A DNA stretch of 64,000 nucleotides from Anaerotignum neopropionicum (GTDB lineage Bacteria > Bacillota > Clostridia > Lachnospirales > Anaerotignaceae), in contig NZ_LRVM01000001.1 of NCBI RefSeq assembly GCF_001571775.1, positions 434,001 through 498,000 on the forward strand, in the 5' to 3' direction. Shown piece after piece: positions 23,966 through 31,990 of this stretch. Positions within the stretch are counted from its first letter, which is position 1, and the number at the start of each line of letters is the position of its first letter. The translations under genes and the position numbers were made by a program. The notes below the pieces were generated by a model. It had not been told where the DNA came from. It ran no database searches and saw only the letters and a list, made by a program, of their open reading frames with translations.

Positions 23966-25075
23966 TTATTCCCCCTTTGCCGTATTTTCTGAGGAGCTTT
24001 CTGCTGAAGCGGCCGGGTCTTGAAGGGCGACCTGTTCGCCGTCGGAAATGTAGGTTTGACCGCGGGTAACTACCAGTGTGCCAGCAGGCAAATCGGAGGT
24101 GATTTCAATGGTTTCTCCCGTATCAATTCCGGTGGTTACCAGGGTTTTCTTTGCAATATCACCCTCAACAACATAAACATAGGTTTCATCATTTTTCGTG
24201 AGGACTGCGCTTCTTGGCAATACCACAACGGCCTCCGCCTTTTCCTTTGTAAAGCTGACATCAGCCAGCATGCCGGCTTTAATGCTTCCATCCTTGTTGT
24301 TAAGCTCAACCTTCACAGAATATGTACCTGCTTGACCGGAGGCAGGACTTATGGTAGAAACCTTTCCAATCAACGGAGTGTCAGAAACGGCGCTCATGGA
24401 TACTTGCACTTCATCTCCAACGTGAATGGAATTTACTGCCTGTTCGGAAACACCCACCTCAACTTTAATTGTAGAAAGATCCATAATGACATAAGCGGGG
24501 GTAGCCTGGCTGATAAAGCTGCCGCGCTCCACATTTCTTTGCACAATAACACCGCTCATTGGTGAGGTGACGGTGCAATCGCCGATTTGTTTTTTCAAAA
24601 CATCCAAGCTGATATCCAACGCTTCCATACTTGCCTTTGCAGAATCATAGGACAGCTTAATTTGATCCATTTCGTTTTTGGAAATAATGCCTTGTTCCAA
24701 AAGCACTTGGTTGTTGTTATAGATTTTTTCTGCATTTTCAAGGCTAAGGGCTGAAGCCTTATAGTTTGCTTCGGAACTGCGCAGCTGGTCGGTCAAATTG
24801 GAGGAATCAACGGTAAAAAGAACTTGATTTTCTCTTACAGTATCGCCAACCTCAAAGTTGTAGGACATGACTTTGCCAGCAACGGTGGTAACAACGGAAA
24901 TCTCTTTTACTGCGGCAGCCTTTCCTGAATAAGAGAACGCATTGGAAATTGAGTCTATTCCAACGGCGGCGACTTCAACACTACGTAATACAGGTGTTTC
25001 TTCTTCGCTTGCCCCATTGGCGCAGCCCGCCAAAAGAACAGTACAAAGACTTAAAACAATTAGCTTTTGGTTCAT
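23966..25075 (-). CDS. RND efflux periplasmic-adaptor-type lipoprotein (MFP family)
   Basis: The 369-residue protein has a lipoprotein signal ending LLAGC (Cys18), a barrel-sandwich half (VTTVAGKVMSYNFEVGDTVR), an alpha-helical hairpin (about residues 95-150, SNLTDQLRSSEANYKASALS onward), the second lipoyl half (CTVTSPMSGVIVQRNVERGS) and a beta-barrel plus membrane-proximal domain. It is the adaptor partner of the RND permease and is membrane-anchored in a cell without a true periplasm. Its ATG overlaps the MarR stop (ATGA) and its stop is three bases before the permease start. Confidence 0.92.
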   Translation of the reverse strand: MNQKLIVLSLCTVLLAGCANGASEEETPVLRSVEVAAVGIDSISNAFSYSGKAAAVKEISVVTTVAGKVMSYNFEVGDTVRENQVLFTVDSSNLTDQLRSSEANYKASALSLENAEKIYNNNQVLLEQGIISKNEMDQIKLSYDSAKASMEALDISLDVLKKQIGDCTVTSPMSGVIVQRNVERGSFISQATPAYVIMDLSTIKVEVGVSEQAVNSIHVGDEVQVSMSAVSDTPLIGKVSTISPASGQAGTYSVKVELNNKDGSIKAGMLADVSFTKEKAEAVVVLPRSAVLTKNDETYVYVVEGDIAKKTLVTTGIDTGETIEITSDLPAGTLVVTRGQTYISDGEQVALQDPAASAESSSENTAKGE

Positions 25076-25551
25076 TTTAAGGTTCCTCCTGATATGATTA
25101 ATTGATTGATTGCACTTAGGTGATGATATAAGGTCTGTTTCGTTTCATCATCAAACGAATCAAAGTAGCTGCTGGTAATGTTCATGAGGGCATTTTGGGT
25201 AGCATCCACAGTAGCATTTGCCTTATCGGTTAAACGGAAGTAAATTTTTCGACCGTCATCATCATTGGAAGGCAATTCTTTTTCTAAATAGCCTTTTTTT
25301 ACTAGCTTTGCAATGCTTAGGGACGTACTGCTTTTGCTAAGGCAAAAAGAATTTGAAATTTGGGAAACGGTATTTATGCCTAAATCTCGAATACAAAGGA
25401 GGAAATGAAATTGCTGCATTGTTAATTTTCCTACCTCTCCTTTCCCATTTATGCTAAACACCTGCTCCAAATGAAGCTTGCTCCAAAAGGTGATATTCAC
25501 CTTTAGACTAAAAAAAAGCTCAGCGATCTTTTGACCGCTTACATCGGACAT
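25072..25551 (-). CDS. MarR family transcriptional regulator
   Basis: The 159-residue protein contains the winged-helix core of MarR regulators: MQQFHFLLCIRDLGINTVSQ, ISNSFCLSKSSTSLSIAKLV and the wing ELPSNDDDGRKIYFRLTDKA. It probably represses the efflux operon that it heads and responds to exported ligands. ATG 25551 follows AGGAGGAAG. The promoter at 25590-25618 has internal symmetry (TAGTTTTATCATAAAATTA), a plausible autoregulatory operator. Confidence 0.9.
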   Translation of the reverse strand: MSDVSGQKIAELFFSLKVNITFWSKLHLEQVFSINGKGEVGKLTMQQFHFLLCIRDLGINTVSQISNSFCLSKSSTSLSIAKLVKKGYLEKELPSNDDDGRKIYFRLTDKANATVDATQNALMNITSSYFDSFDDETKQTLYHHLSAINQLIISGGTLK

Positions 25552-25589
25552 AAAAACTTCCTCCTCTTTCCACTTGTAAGATGCAACTA

Positions 25590-25618
25590 ATTTTATGATA
25601 AAACTATTTTAGTGTCAA
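25590..25618 (-). promoter_or_regulatory. Promoter of the marR-RND operon, with overlapping dyad
   Basis: On the minus strand TTGACA (25618-25613), 17 bases, TAAAAT (25595-25590). The spacer and -10 region contain the near-palindrome TAGTTTTATCATAAAATTA, a likely MarR-type binding site. The gap 25619-26119 otherwise holds repeat copy B and no gene. Confidence 0.75.
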
Positions 25619-25852
25619 TCGATTTATGGTAAAAAATTATTAAGAATTGTTAAAGATTTTAATGTGTTTTTAAGCTGGGAAGAAAGGCCATAAATTAAAC
25701 TGATGAAATAGAAAGGTGCAATTTGTATTTTTGAATGATACAAAGTTGGTAAAAGTCCAAGAAAATATAATGTTATAAATTTTTATAGCTGCAATTGGAT
25801 GGGGAGCATGAGAAAAGGCATTTTTCCAAGGAAGAAAATACGCAGACTGATG

Positions 25853-26010
25853 ACAAGCCTTGGGTGCCACCCAAACCCCCTTGCTTTTTGAAAAAAGCAA
25901 GACCAAAAACTTTTATTAAAACCCCATATTCATGGGGTTTTAGATGGGTCAATGGGTGAAACCCTTGTGGGTGTTTGAGGGGAAAGCCCTCAAGGGTTTG
26001 ACTTTATTGA
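25853..26010. repeat. Dispersed intergenic repeat, copy B
   Basis: This is the inverse orientation relative to copy A. It has CCTTGGGTGCCACCCAAACC, TTGCTTTTTGAAAAAAGCAA, GACCAAAAACTTTTATTAAA, a small hairpin CCCCATATTCATGGGG and finally ACCCTTGTGGGTGTTTGAGG through CCCTCAAGGGTTTGACTTTA. It lacks the 60-bp tandem units. It lies between the marR operon promoter and the 3' end of the M20 gene. Confidence 0.85.
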
Positions 26011-26119
26011 CAGGCTAAGGCATTTTTCTATGCTTTATAAATTAATTTATTTCGTTGGACATCAGTTTTTGCTTGTCAAAGCCAAGGTTTTTCGCCTGTG
26101 TGCTTCTAAAACCACTGGT

Positions 26120-27268
26120 TTATGTCAGTCCCAATGCCAACAACAAATTCATATAGGTTTCAACGCCAAAGCACAGTATTTTTTCGTCAAAATCAAAATC
26201 CCCGCTGTGCAGAGGGTGGATAAAGCCCTTTTCTTCATTTCCTGCGCCCAAAAAGAAAAATAAACCGGGCACTGCTTGTTGAAAAAAGGAAAAATCTTCG
26301 GCAAGCATATAGGGCGGTGTTGTCAGATAGCTGTCGCCGCAGGCCTTTTCCAAGGCATGAACCAAGACGGCATCGTTGTTTACCACACGGTACATATGGC
26401 GAAAGGCAACAACACCCTCACAGCCATAGCCTTCGGCAATGAATTTAACGGCTGCCTCTATCCTTTGCACCATTTTTTCATAGACTTCGTCGGAAAAAGC
26501 GCGCATGGTACCCTCGATGCAAACCTCCTTTGCAACGATATTGCAAGCCTCGCCGCCGTGAATGGAGCCAAAGGATAAAATTCCGCTCTCCAAGGGAGAA
26601 ATATTGCGGGATAAAATGGTGTGCAGGCCATTAATTACTGCTCCCGCCGCCAAAAGCGCATCTGCCCCCAGATGAGGTTGTGCTCCGTGGGAGCTTTTGC
26701 CAAGAATACGCACAGAAACCTCTCCGTTTCGTGCCATCATCCCGCCCGCTCTGCAGGCAATTTTCCCTTGGGGAACATCGGGAAAAATGTGGCAGCCAAT
26801 GACCTTGGAAATGTTGTATTTTTCAATGATTCCTGCTTCAACCATGAGCCTTGCGCCGCCGGGGCCTTCCTCTGCCGGCTGAAAAATCAAAACCACATCC
26901 CCTTTGGGACGCTCCTTTTGTGCCATAAGGTATTTTGCAAAGCCAAGGAGAATGGTCATATGGCCGTCATGGCCGCAGGCATGCATCAAGCCCTCGTGGC
27001 AGGAGGCATATGGCCGGGGTGGCTCCTGCACAGTCAGTGCATCCATATCGGCACGAAAGGCAATGGGTTTTTCCGTTCCCTTTCCCCTAATTAAGCCGAT
27101 TACCCCAGTTTCAAGGCAGCGCTCCACTTCGTCAACGCCCAGTGTATGCAGCATATTTTCTATGTAAGCGGCGGTTTTATGCTCCGAAAGCCCTAATTCG
27201 GGAATCCGGTGTAAGTCCCGACGAATTTGTCTAAGCTCTTGCTCCATATTTAAAATAGCTTTTCGCAA
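26120..27268 (-). CDS. M20-family metallopeptidase / N-acyl-amino-acid amidohydrolase
   Basis: The 382-residue protein has the M20D pattern: RRDLHRIPELGLSEHKTAAY, AFRADMDALTVQE, HACGHDGHMTILLGFAKYL, FQPAEEGPGGARLMVEAG, VIGCHIFPDVPQG and LHSGDFDFDE, covering the metal ligands and catalytic Glu pair. Such enzymes remove acyl groups from amino acids such as hippurate, or from N-acetyl-diaminopimelate. It starts at TTG 27268, seven bases after AAGGAGGG; an ATG seven codons later has no ribosome site. It is divergent from dapH, whose pathway needs an N-acetyl-diaminopimelate deacetylase of this family, so a DapL-like role is a reasonable inference but not proven. Confidence 0.85.
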   Translation of the reverse strand: MRKAILNMEQELRQIRRDLHRIPELGLSEHKTAAYIENMLHTLGVDEVERCLETGVIGLIRGKGTEKPIAFRADMDALTVQEPPRPYASCHEGLMHACGHDGHMTILLGFAKYLMAQKERPKGDVVLIFQPAEEGPGGARLMVEAGIIEKYNISKVIGCHIFPDVPQGKIACRAGGMMARNGEVSVRILGKSSHGAQPHLGADALLAAGAVINGLHTILSRNISPLESGILSFGSIHGGEACNIVAKEVCIEGTMRAFSDEVYEKMVQRIEAAVKFIAEGYGCEGVVAFRHMYRVVNNDAVLVHALEKACGDSYLTTPPYMLAEDFSFFQQAVPGLFFFLGAGNEEKGFIHPLHSGDFDFDEKILCFGVETYMNLLLALGLT

Positions 27269-27328
27269 AGAAATCCCTCCTTTTTATAATAATTTTTACC
27301 ATTGTATCACAAAATACGCCCGACGACC

Positions 27329-27357
27329 TTGGAAAATATTATTTTTTCATATATAAT
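27329..27357 (+). promoter_or_regulatory. Promoter of dapH
   Basis: TTGGAA (27329-27334), 17 bases, TATAAT (27352-27357), 34 bases before the ATG. Confidence 0.75.
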
Positions 27358-27391
27358 AGGTAATTATATTAACATGAATGGAGGAACAAAA

Positions 27392-28102
27392 ATGAACTAC
27401 GATATGACAAATCCTTATGAGATCGCAAAATATATTAAGGATGCAAAGAAGGTTACACCTGTAAAGGTTTATGTAAATGGCGATTTAAGTGGTGTGAAAA
27501 AAGAAAATGTGAAGCTCTTTGGTAACGGAAGCTTCTGGATTATGCTGGGTGATGCTGCTTTGGTAAAAGAGGTTTTAGAGGAAAAAGCCGCAGACATTCA
27601 GGAATATCATATGGAATATGATAGAAGAAATTCCGCCGTACCAATGCTGGATATTACCAATTTGGAAGCGCGCATTGAGCCGGGCTGTTTTATTCGTGAT
27701 CGGGTAAAAATTGGAAAAAATGCCGTTGTAATGATGGGGGCTGTCATCAATATCGGCGCGGAAATCGGCGATGGTACTATGATTGACATGAATGCCGTTT
27801 TGGGGGCAAGAGCCACCGTAGGTAAAAATGCGCATATTGGTGCCGGGGCCGTTTTGGCAGGTGTTTTGGAGCCGCCTAGCGCAACCCCTGTTGTTGTTGG
27901 CGATGGAGCATTAATCGGTGCAAATGCCGTTGTTTTGGAGGGGGTTCAGATTGGTGCAAATGCCGTTGTTGCGGCAGGTGCCATTGTGACGGAGGATGTA
28001 CCTGAGGGTGCTGTGGTAGCCGGCTCTCCTGCAAAAATTGTGAAGATGAAGGACGAAAAGACGGAAAGCAAAACCCAGATTTTGGATGATTTAAGAAAAT
28101 AA
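27392..28102 (+). CDS. dapH: 2,3,4,5-tetrahydropyridine-2,6-dicarboxylate N-acetyltransferase
   Basis: The 236-residue protein has the exact usual length of DapH. After an N-terminal alpha/beta domain ([20 protein letters not shown]) it carries a left-handed beta-helix of hexapeptide repeats ([59 protein letters not shown]) and the [13 protein letters not shown] loop typical of the family. It acetylates tetrahydrodipicolinate with acetyl-CoA in the acetylase branch of diaminopimelate and lysine synthesis, needed for peptidoglycan. ATG 27392 follows GGAGG; the longer frame upstream is rejected. It is divergent from an M20 amidohydrolase that may act two steps later. Confidence 0.93.
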   Translation: MNYDMTNPYEIAKYIKDAKKVTPVKVYVNGDLSGVKKENVKLFGNGSFWIMLGDAALVKEVLEEKAADIQEYHMEYDRRNSAVPMLDITNLEARIEPGCFIRDRVKIGKNAVVMMGAVINIGAEIGDGTMIDMNAVLGARATVGKNAHIGAGAVLAGVLEPPSATPVVVGDGALIGANAVVLEGVQIGANAVVAAGAIVTEDVPEGAVVAGSPAKIVKMKDEKTESKTQILDDLRK

Positions 28103-28233
28103 AGGATGATTGGCTTGGTGAAAATGTTTTGCCAGGCCTTTTTTCATTGCTTGCAAGATACTAAGGGCTGTGCTACCATATGCATAGATTCCTTTTGTGT
28201 GGGAAAAAACAGGAGTGGAAAGGAAAGAAGAAA

Positions 28234-28662
28234 ATGAGAAAAGGTTTGGTTTTTTTAGTTTCGGTTTTTTTGATTTTTTTAACGGCGTGTGGCAGTGGGG
28301 AAAATGGGGGAACTGTCTATACGGAGGTAAATGTGGAGGATGGAATTTCCTTTGTTTTAAAGGAGGGAACCCTAAAAAGCTCCGGCGCAACCTTTATTTT
28401 GACCAATAATACGGAAGGGCCAATCAATTACAGTGCCCATGAATATCATTTTGAGCAGCTGAAGGATGGGCAATGGGTGGAATTTACGGGAACAGCCCAG
28501 GCCAACTGGAGTGAAGAAGCAGCTACACTGGAAGCGGGTCAGGAGGTTGAATTAAGCTATGTCTGGAAAACCTTCTGCGGAAGTACGGTAAAAGGTACAC
28601 AATATCGCTTGATTATTCTGGTCAATGGCAGCGCTGTTGCAGTTGAAATTACGGGGATTTAA
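28234..28662 (+). CDS. Small lipoprotein with Ig-like domain
   Basis: The 142-residue protein has a lipoprotein signal (MRKGLVFLVSVFLIFLTAC, Cys19) followed by a GSGENGG spacer and a beta-rich domain of about 115 residues (GATFILTNNTEGPINYSAHE, WSEEAATLEAGQEVELSYVW). This resembles the bacterial Ig-like domain family common in clostridial lipoproteins (PF20251-like). It is anchored on the outer membrane face; its function is unknown. ATG 28234 follows AAAGGAAAG; the upstream part of the frame, starting at 28180, has no ribosome site. Confidence 0.72.
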   Translation: MRKGLVFLVSVFLIFLTACGSGENGGTVYTEVNVEDGISFVLKEGTLKSSGATFILTNNTEGPINYSAHEYHFEQLKDGQWVEFTGTAQANWSEEAATLEAGQEVELSYVWKTFCGSTVKGTQYRLIILVNGSAVAVEITGI

Positions 28663-28873
28663 CAAGGCATCTTTTTATGGAGGATAACCTCATTTCCAAA
28701 ACAAAAAATATAGCATAATTTCATGATTAAGGAAGCATGGTTCAACGATTTCCAAGACGTATTTTTAGCTTGGGAGAGGGGAAAATGCTTCTTTTTTTTT
28801 GAAATCAAATTGCCATTGGAATAAAATTCATTTTTTTTGCTTATATTTAGGGTAATAGGAAGGAGGCAAGCGG

Positions 28874-29113
28874 ATGAACAAAAGGAAACAAAATAAATAC
28901 AGTATGCTTACGGAAGGAGAAAAATTACTCCTTGCCATTCAGGAAATTCAGACAAGGCTCATCTGCGCCAGACAAGGCTTTGAAGCGGCGACAGATGAGG
29001 CTTTGGTTGACAGCTATATTTTCGAAATTACTGCTTTGCAAAAAAAATACGACTTTTTTTTAAAAACGGCAAAGGAAATGGGGTTGACAATGCCTTTCCG
29101 AAAGATAGGCTGA
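28874..29113 (+). CDS. yaaL: YaaL/DUF2508 family protein
   Basis: The 79-residue acidic/basic helical protein matches the YaaL pattern: EKLLLAIQEIQTRLICARQG, FEAATDEALVDSYIFEITAL and QKKYDFFLKTAKEMGL. YaaL is encoded between recR and bofA in many Firmicutes and has no established function. Here recR is not upstream, but bofA follows 25 bases downstream, so the yaaL-bofA pair is conserved. ATG 28874 follows GGAAGGAGG. Confidence 0.85.
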   Translation: MNKRKQNKYSMLTEGEKLLLAIQEIQTRLICARQGFEAATDEALVDSYIFEITALQKKYDFFLKTAKEMGLTMPFRKIG

Positions 29114-29138
29114 AAAAACGCAAGAGGGGGAAGAAAAA

Positions 29139-29381
29139 ATGACAAAAGTGTTAGCAATTATGATTATTAGCTGTCTGCTTATTTTAGCATTGGCCACATT
29201 GGCAAAGCCATTAAGGCTTGTACTTCGCTTTATACTTTCTGCTGCACTTGGGGGAGCCTGCCTTTGGCTTTGCAATCGGTTTGGATTACAGGTAGGGGTG
29301 AACCCTGCAACACTATGTACAGTGGGGCTTTTGGGGGCACCTGGCTTTGTGGGATTACTTTTTTTAAGTTTTTTTCTATAA
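29139..29381 (+). CDS. bofA: Pro-sigma-K processing inhibitor BofA family protein
   Basis: The 80-residue membrane protein has two hydrophobic helices (KVLAIMIISCLLILALATLA and TLCTVGLLGAPGFVGLLFLS) around AKPLRLVLRFILSAALGGAC, as in BofA. In Bacillus, BofA holds SpoIVFB inactive in the forespore membrane until sigma-K processing is needed. The conserved yaaL-bofA order and the GVNPATLCTVGLLGAPG region support the call and suggest the organism can sporulate. The start ATG follows AGAGGGGGAAG. Confidence 0.85.
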   Translation: MTKVLAIMIISCLLILALATLAKPLRLVLRFILSAALGGACLWLCNRFGLQVGVNPATLCTVGLLGAPGFVGLLFLSFFL

Positions 29382-29429
29382 ATCAACTGTTATTGTTTGA
29401 CAATTGAATTAAAATGTGCTATATTCGTT

Positions 29430-29462
29430 TGTGGATAATATTGTGGATAATGCTGTGGATAA
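29430..29462 (-). other. Three perfect DnaA boxes in tandem, 12-bp spacing
   Basis: TGTGGATAA (complement TTATCCACA, the strict DnaA box) occurs at 29430-29438, 29442-29450 and 29454-29462, a regular 12-base step. A fourth perfect box at 29608-29616 overlaps the proposed start codon of the rhomboid gene. They lie between bofA and the rhomboid gene. See also 30628-30668 and 30785-30829. Confidence 0.8.
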
Positions 29463-29608
29463 TCAAATCTTCCCTGTGTACAAATCTTGGTTATTTACAA
29501 ATTTTTGCAATTAAAATCCTTAAAACGATAGGATTTAACCCCATTTCTTATCTAAGAGAAACTCACTGCGCTGCAGTGAGTTTTTTCATAAAAAAGTAGG
29601 TGAAAATT

Positions 29609-30622
29609 GTGGATAACTTAATTAATTTTATAGAAAAATTTCATGAGCAATTATTGGCCCACAGCTTTTTGCAAGTAAAGGATCCCAATGGGGATAAAAT
29701 ACCGGGAGTTTATATCCGTATGGAAAACCCTGTGTTATATATTTTAGGTGTGTTTGACAAAGAAACCCAGCAAAAAACAACGGCGCTTTTCACTGCCTAT
29801 ACCAAACAGATGTCGGCGGTATTGGAGGAGATGCGCTGTAATCATCTGATCGCCTTGGGAATACTATTGGCAGAGGAGGACGGGGATGAGCCCCCCCTGG
29901 TTTTTACAGATGCGCGGATTCATGGCGTAAACTGGCGTTATTCCCTGCAGGAAAATAAGGTTTTTGCCGGAGAAGGAGAGCCAAACCGCCTTTTTGGAAT
30001 AGAACGCTTATTGTCCCTGGCTAGGGCGGGGGAGGCTGTGGAAACGCCCCTTACGCCTGTCATGAAAAGCGGAAAGCCGTGGGCATGCTTAACAATTTTT
30101 GTGGTGTGTGCGTTGCTCCTTGCAGTTACTATGTTTTCCGGAAACGGTGATGCCATAATACAGGTCTTTGGAATTAGCCGAGGGGGCGTTTTGAAGGGGG
30201 AATATTACCGTTTTTTCACTTCAATGTTTTTACACAGCGGCCTGCTTCATTTGGCTTCAAACGGCATTTTCTTATATTATTTTGGCGTTAAGGCGGAGTA
30301 TATCTTTGGGAATTGGCGTTTTTTGGGTTTGTATTTGATTTCTGGTCTTTGTGGTGGAATTTGCAGCATACTGTTTCACGATGTGTTAGCCATAGGGGCG
30401 TCGGGGGCCATTTATGGCGTGTTGGGGGCAATGCTGGTGCTGACGAAGAAAAACGGTCCTCGATACACGGGGATGAATTATGCCACTATGCTGCTTTTGG
30501 CCTTTACCTCCATAGGTTTTGGTTTTTTGGATATGGGCGTGGATAATTTTGCCCATATTGGTGGTTTTCTTAGTGGAATTCTGGTATTCTTAATTTATCG
30601 CAGATATGATAGTAAAAAATAA
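29609..30622 (+). CDS. Rhomboid family intramembrane serine protease
   Basis: The protein of about 337 residues has an N-terminal cytoplasmic domain of about 145 residues, then six or more membrane helices. The rhomboid hallmarks are present: MFLHSGLLHLASNGIFLYYF (HxxxN-type oxyanion residues), GASGAIYGVLGAML with the catalytic Ser, and DNFAHIGGFLSGILV with the catalytic His. It cleaves membrane proteins within the bilayer. GTG at 29609 is six bases after AAGTAGGTG; GTG at 29600, three codons earlier, is possible but closer to the ribosome site. The start codon lies inside a perfect DnaA box. Downstream, more DnaA boxes follow the stop. Confidence 0.88.
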   Translation: MDNLINFIEKFHEQLLAHSFLQVKDPNGDKIPGVYIRMENPVLYILGVFDKETQQKTTALFTAYTKQMSAVLEEMRCNHLIALGILLAEEDGDEPPLVFTDARIHGVNWRYSLQENKVFAGEGEPNRLFGIERLLSLARAGEAVETPLTPVMKSGKPWACLTIFVVCALLLAVTMFSGNGDAIIQVFGISRGGVLKGEYYRFFTSMFLHSGLLHLASNGIFLYYFGVKAEYIFGNWRFLGLYLISGLCGGICSILFHDVLAIGASGAIYGVLGAMLVLTKKNGPRYTGMNYATMLLLAFTSIGFGFLDMGVDNFAHIGGFLSGILVFLIYRRYDSKK

Positions 30623-30627
30623 GGAGT

Positions 30628-30668
30628 TATCCCCATGATTTCTGTGGATAATGTGGAAGTTATCCACC
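30628..30668. other. DnaA box cluster directly after the rhomboid gene
   Basis: There is one perfect box TGTGGATAA (30643-30651, minus-strand reading) and two single-mismatch boxes, TTATCCCCA (30628-30636) and TTATCCACC (30660-30668). Confidence 0.7.
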
Positions 30669-30784
30669 TCGAAATTATACAACACAAGGTGCATAATACA
30701 CGTTCCTTAAATTTCAATGAAATTTTAATGTGAAATTGTCGAAGTGAGAAATTTAACACAAGATATTGGGGTATACATAAAAAG

Positions 30785-30829
30785 TTATCAACAGAAAACC
30801 TGTGGACAAGGTTGTTAAGTTGTGGATAA
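30785..30829. other. DnaA box cluster upstream of the uracil-DNA glycosylase gene
   Basis: TTATCAACA (30785-30793, one mismatch), TGTGGACAA (30801-30809, one mismatch) and perfect TGTGGATAA (30821-30829) are enclosed by AAAGTTATC (30781-30789) and GATAACTTT (30825-30833), exact complements. The A/T-rich segment 30669-30784 separates it from the previous cluster and has no gene. Confidence 0.7.
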
Positions 30830-30857
30830 CTTTGTTTATAAAAGGAAGGAACAAAAA

Positions 30858-31439
30858 ATGAATAGGCAAGAGGAATTGCAAAAAAAAATCATTAAAAAAT
30901 TTGAAAGTGCCGTCCTTGGCCAGAAACGATTGGTTTTTGGGGAAGGGGCGCAGGCACCCCAATTAATGATGATTGGTGAGGCTCCCGGAGGGGAAGAGGA
31001 AAAATTAGGCAGGCCCTTTGTTGGAAAGGCGGGCAAAAATCTTTCCTCTTTTTTGGAAGTTATCGGTTTAAGGCGTGAAGAAATTTATATTTCCAATGTT
31101 GTAAAATTGCGTCCTACCAAGGAAAGTCCCAAAACGGGGAAAGCGGTAAATCGACCGCCTTCGGGGGAAGAAATCGCTTTTTTTCTTCCTTTTTTAATGG
31201 AGGAAATACAGATCATTTCTCCAAAAGTGATTGTTACCCTAGGAAATGTTCCCTTAAAGGCGGTGTGGGGAGAGAAAAGCATAACCATTGGCGATGTTCA
31301 TGGACGGCCGTATCCCTTGACGGAGGAGCGGTTTCTTTTTCCCTTATATCATCCGGCGGCAGTGATCTATAATCGGGCTTTGGCGGAAACCTATCAGGAG
31401 GATTTGCAGAGCTTGAAAAAATTTTTATATGAACAATAA
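30858..31439 (+). CDS. Family-4-like uracil-DNA glycosylase lacking the Fe-S cysteines
   Basis: The 193-residue protein has the UDG superfamily motifs: MIGEAPGGEEEKLGRPFVGK (motif A with GEAPG and the GxPFVGxAG loop), ISNVVKLRP, VIVTLGNVPLKAV and the LYHPAA motif B. Family 4 enzymes bind a 4Fe-4S cluster through four cysteines, two near the N-terminus and two around the C-RPP and C-xP region. Here no cysteine exists in the whole protein; the second region reads KLRPTKESPKTGKAVNRPPS. It still probably removes uracil from DNA but without a cluster. ATG 30858 follows AAAGGAAGG. A flavodoxin gene follows with an AGGAGG site. Confidence 0.85.
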   Translation: MNRQEELQKKIIKKFESAVLGQKRLVFGEGAQAPQLMMIGEAPGGEEEKLGRPFVGKAGKNLSSFLEVIGLRREEIYISNVVKLRPTKESPKTGKAVNRPPSGEEIAFFLPFLMEEIQIISPKVIVTLGNVPLKAVWGEKSITIGDVHGRPYPLTEERFLFPLYHPAAVIYNRALAETYQEDLQSLKKFLYEQ

Positions 31440-31455
31440 AAAGGAGGAGCTATCT

Positions 31456-31986
31456 ATGGCAAAAACAGCAGTGATCTTTCGTTCCGAATACGGCAGTACA
31501 AAAAGGTATGCAACCTATATTGGGGAAAAGTTGCAGGCAGATATTTTTACGACGGAAGAGGCAAAGGATATATCATCCTATGAAACCATTGTTTTTGGCG
31601 GAGGAATTTATGCCAGCGGATTGAATGGGAGTGATTGGCTGAAGAAAAACCAAGAGGCGCTGTTGCATAAAAAATTGATTCTTTTTACCTGTGGAATTTC
31701 CGATCCTCAGGATGAAAAAAATGTGGAAAACATTCTAAATGGAGTGAAAAAATCCCTTGGGGAGGAATTGATGAGCCACGCAAAGATTTTCTTTTTTCGA
31801 GGGGCTATGGATTATAAGCGTCTGAAGCTTACCCATAAGGGCATGATGAAGGTATTATATGAAATGATAAAGCGGAAAAAGGAGCGTACTACAGAAGAAG
31901 AAGGCATACTGCAAACACAAAAAACGCCTATGGATTTTGTTGATGTTTCTCAAGGGGAAGCATTGATTTCATATGTAAAGGAATGA
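31456..31986 (+). CDS. Flavodoxin-domain protein (HemG-like)
   Basis: The 176-residue protein begins MAKTAVIFRSEYGSTKRYAT, a phosphate-binding loop for FMN (SEYGSTKRYA), followed by FGGGIYASGLNGSDWLKKNQ and LILFTCGISDPQDEKN. It fits the Flavodoxin_5 family, which includes HemG-type protoporphyrinogen oxidases; in anaerobes these are usually general flavodoxin-like electron carriers. It is cytoplasmic. ATG 31456 follows AAAAGGAGGAG, seventeen bases after the glycosylase stop, and the SDR gene follows within five bases, so the three are probably cotranscribed. Confidence 0.82.
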   Translation: MAKTAVIFRSEYGSTKRYATYIGEKLQADIFTTEEAKDISSYETIVFGGGIYASGLNGSDWLKKNQEALLHKKLILFTCGISDPQDEKNVENILNGVKKSLGEELMSHAKIFFFRGAMDYKRLKLTHKGMMKVLYEMIKRKKERTTEEEGILQTQKTPMDFVDVSQGEALISYVKE

Positions 31987-31990
31987 GGTT

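Noticed and set aside
25670-25906. Minus-strand 78-codon frame next to the marR operon
   Set aside because: It lies in A/T-rich sequence and repeat copy B, with no ribosome site.
27269-27391. Lysine riboswitch or T-box ahead of dapH
   Set aside because: Only about 120 bases separate the divergent genes, and the promoter ends 34 bases before the ATG, leaving no room.
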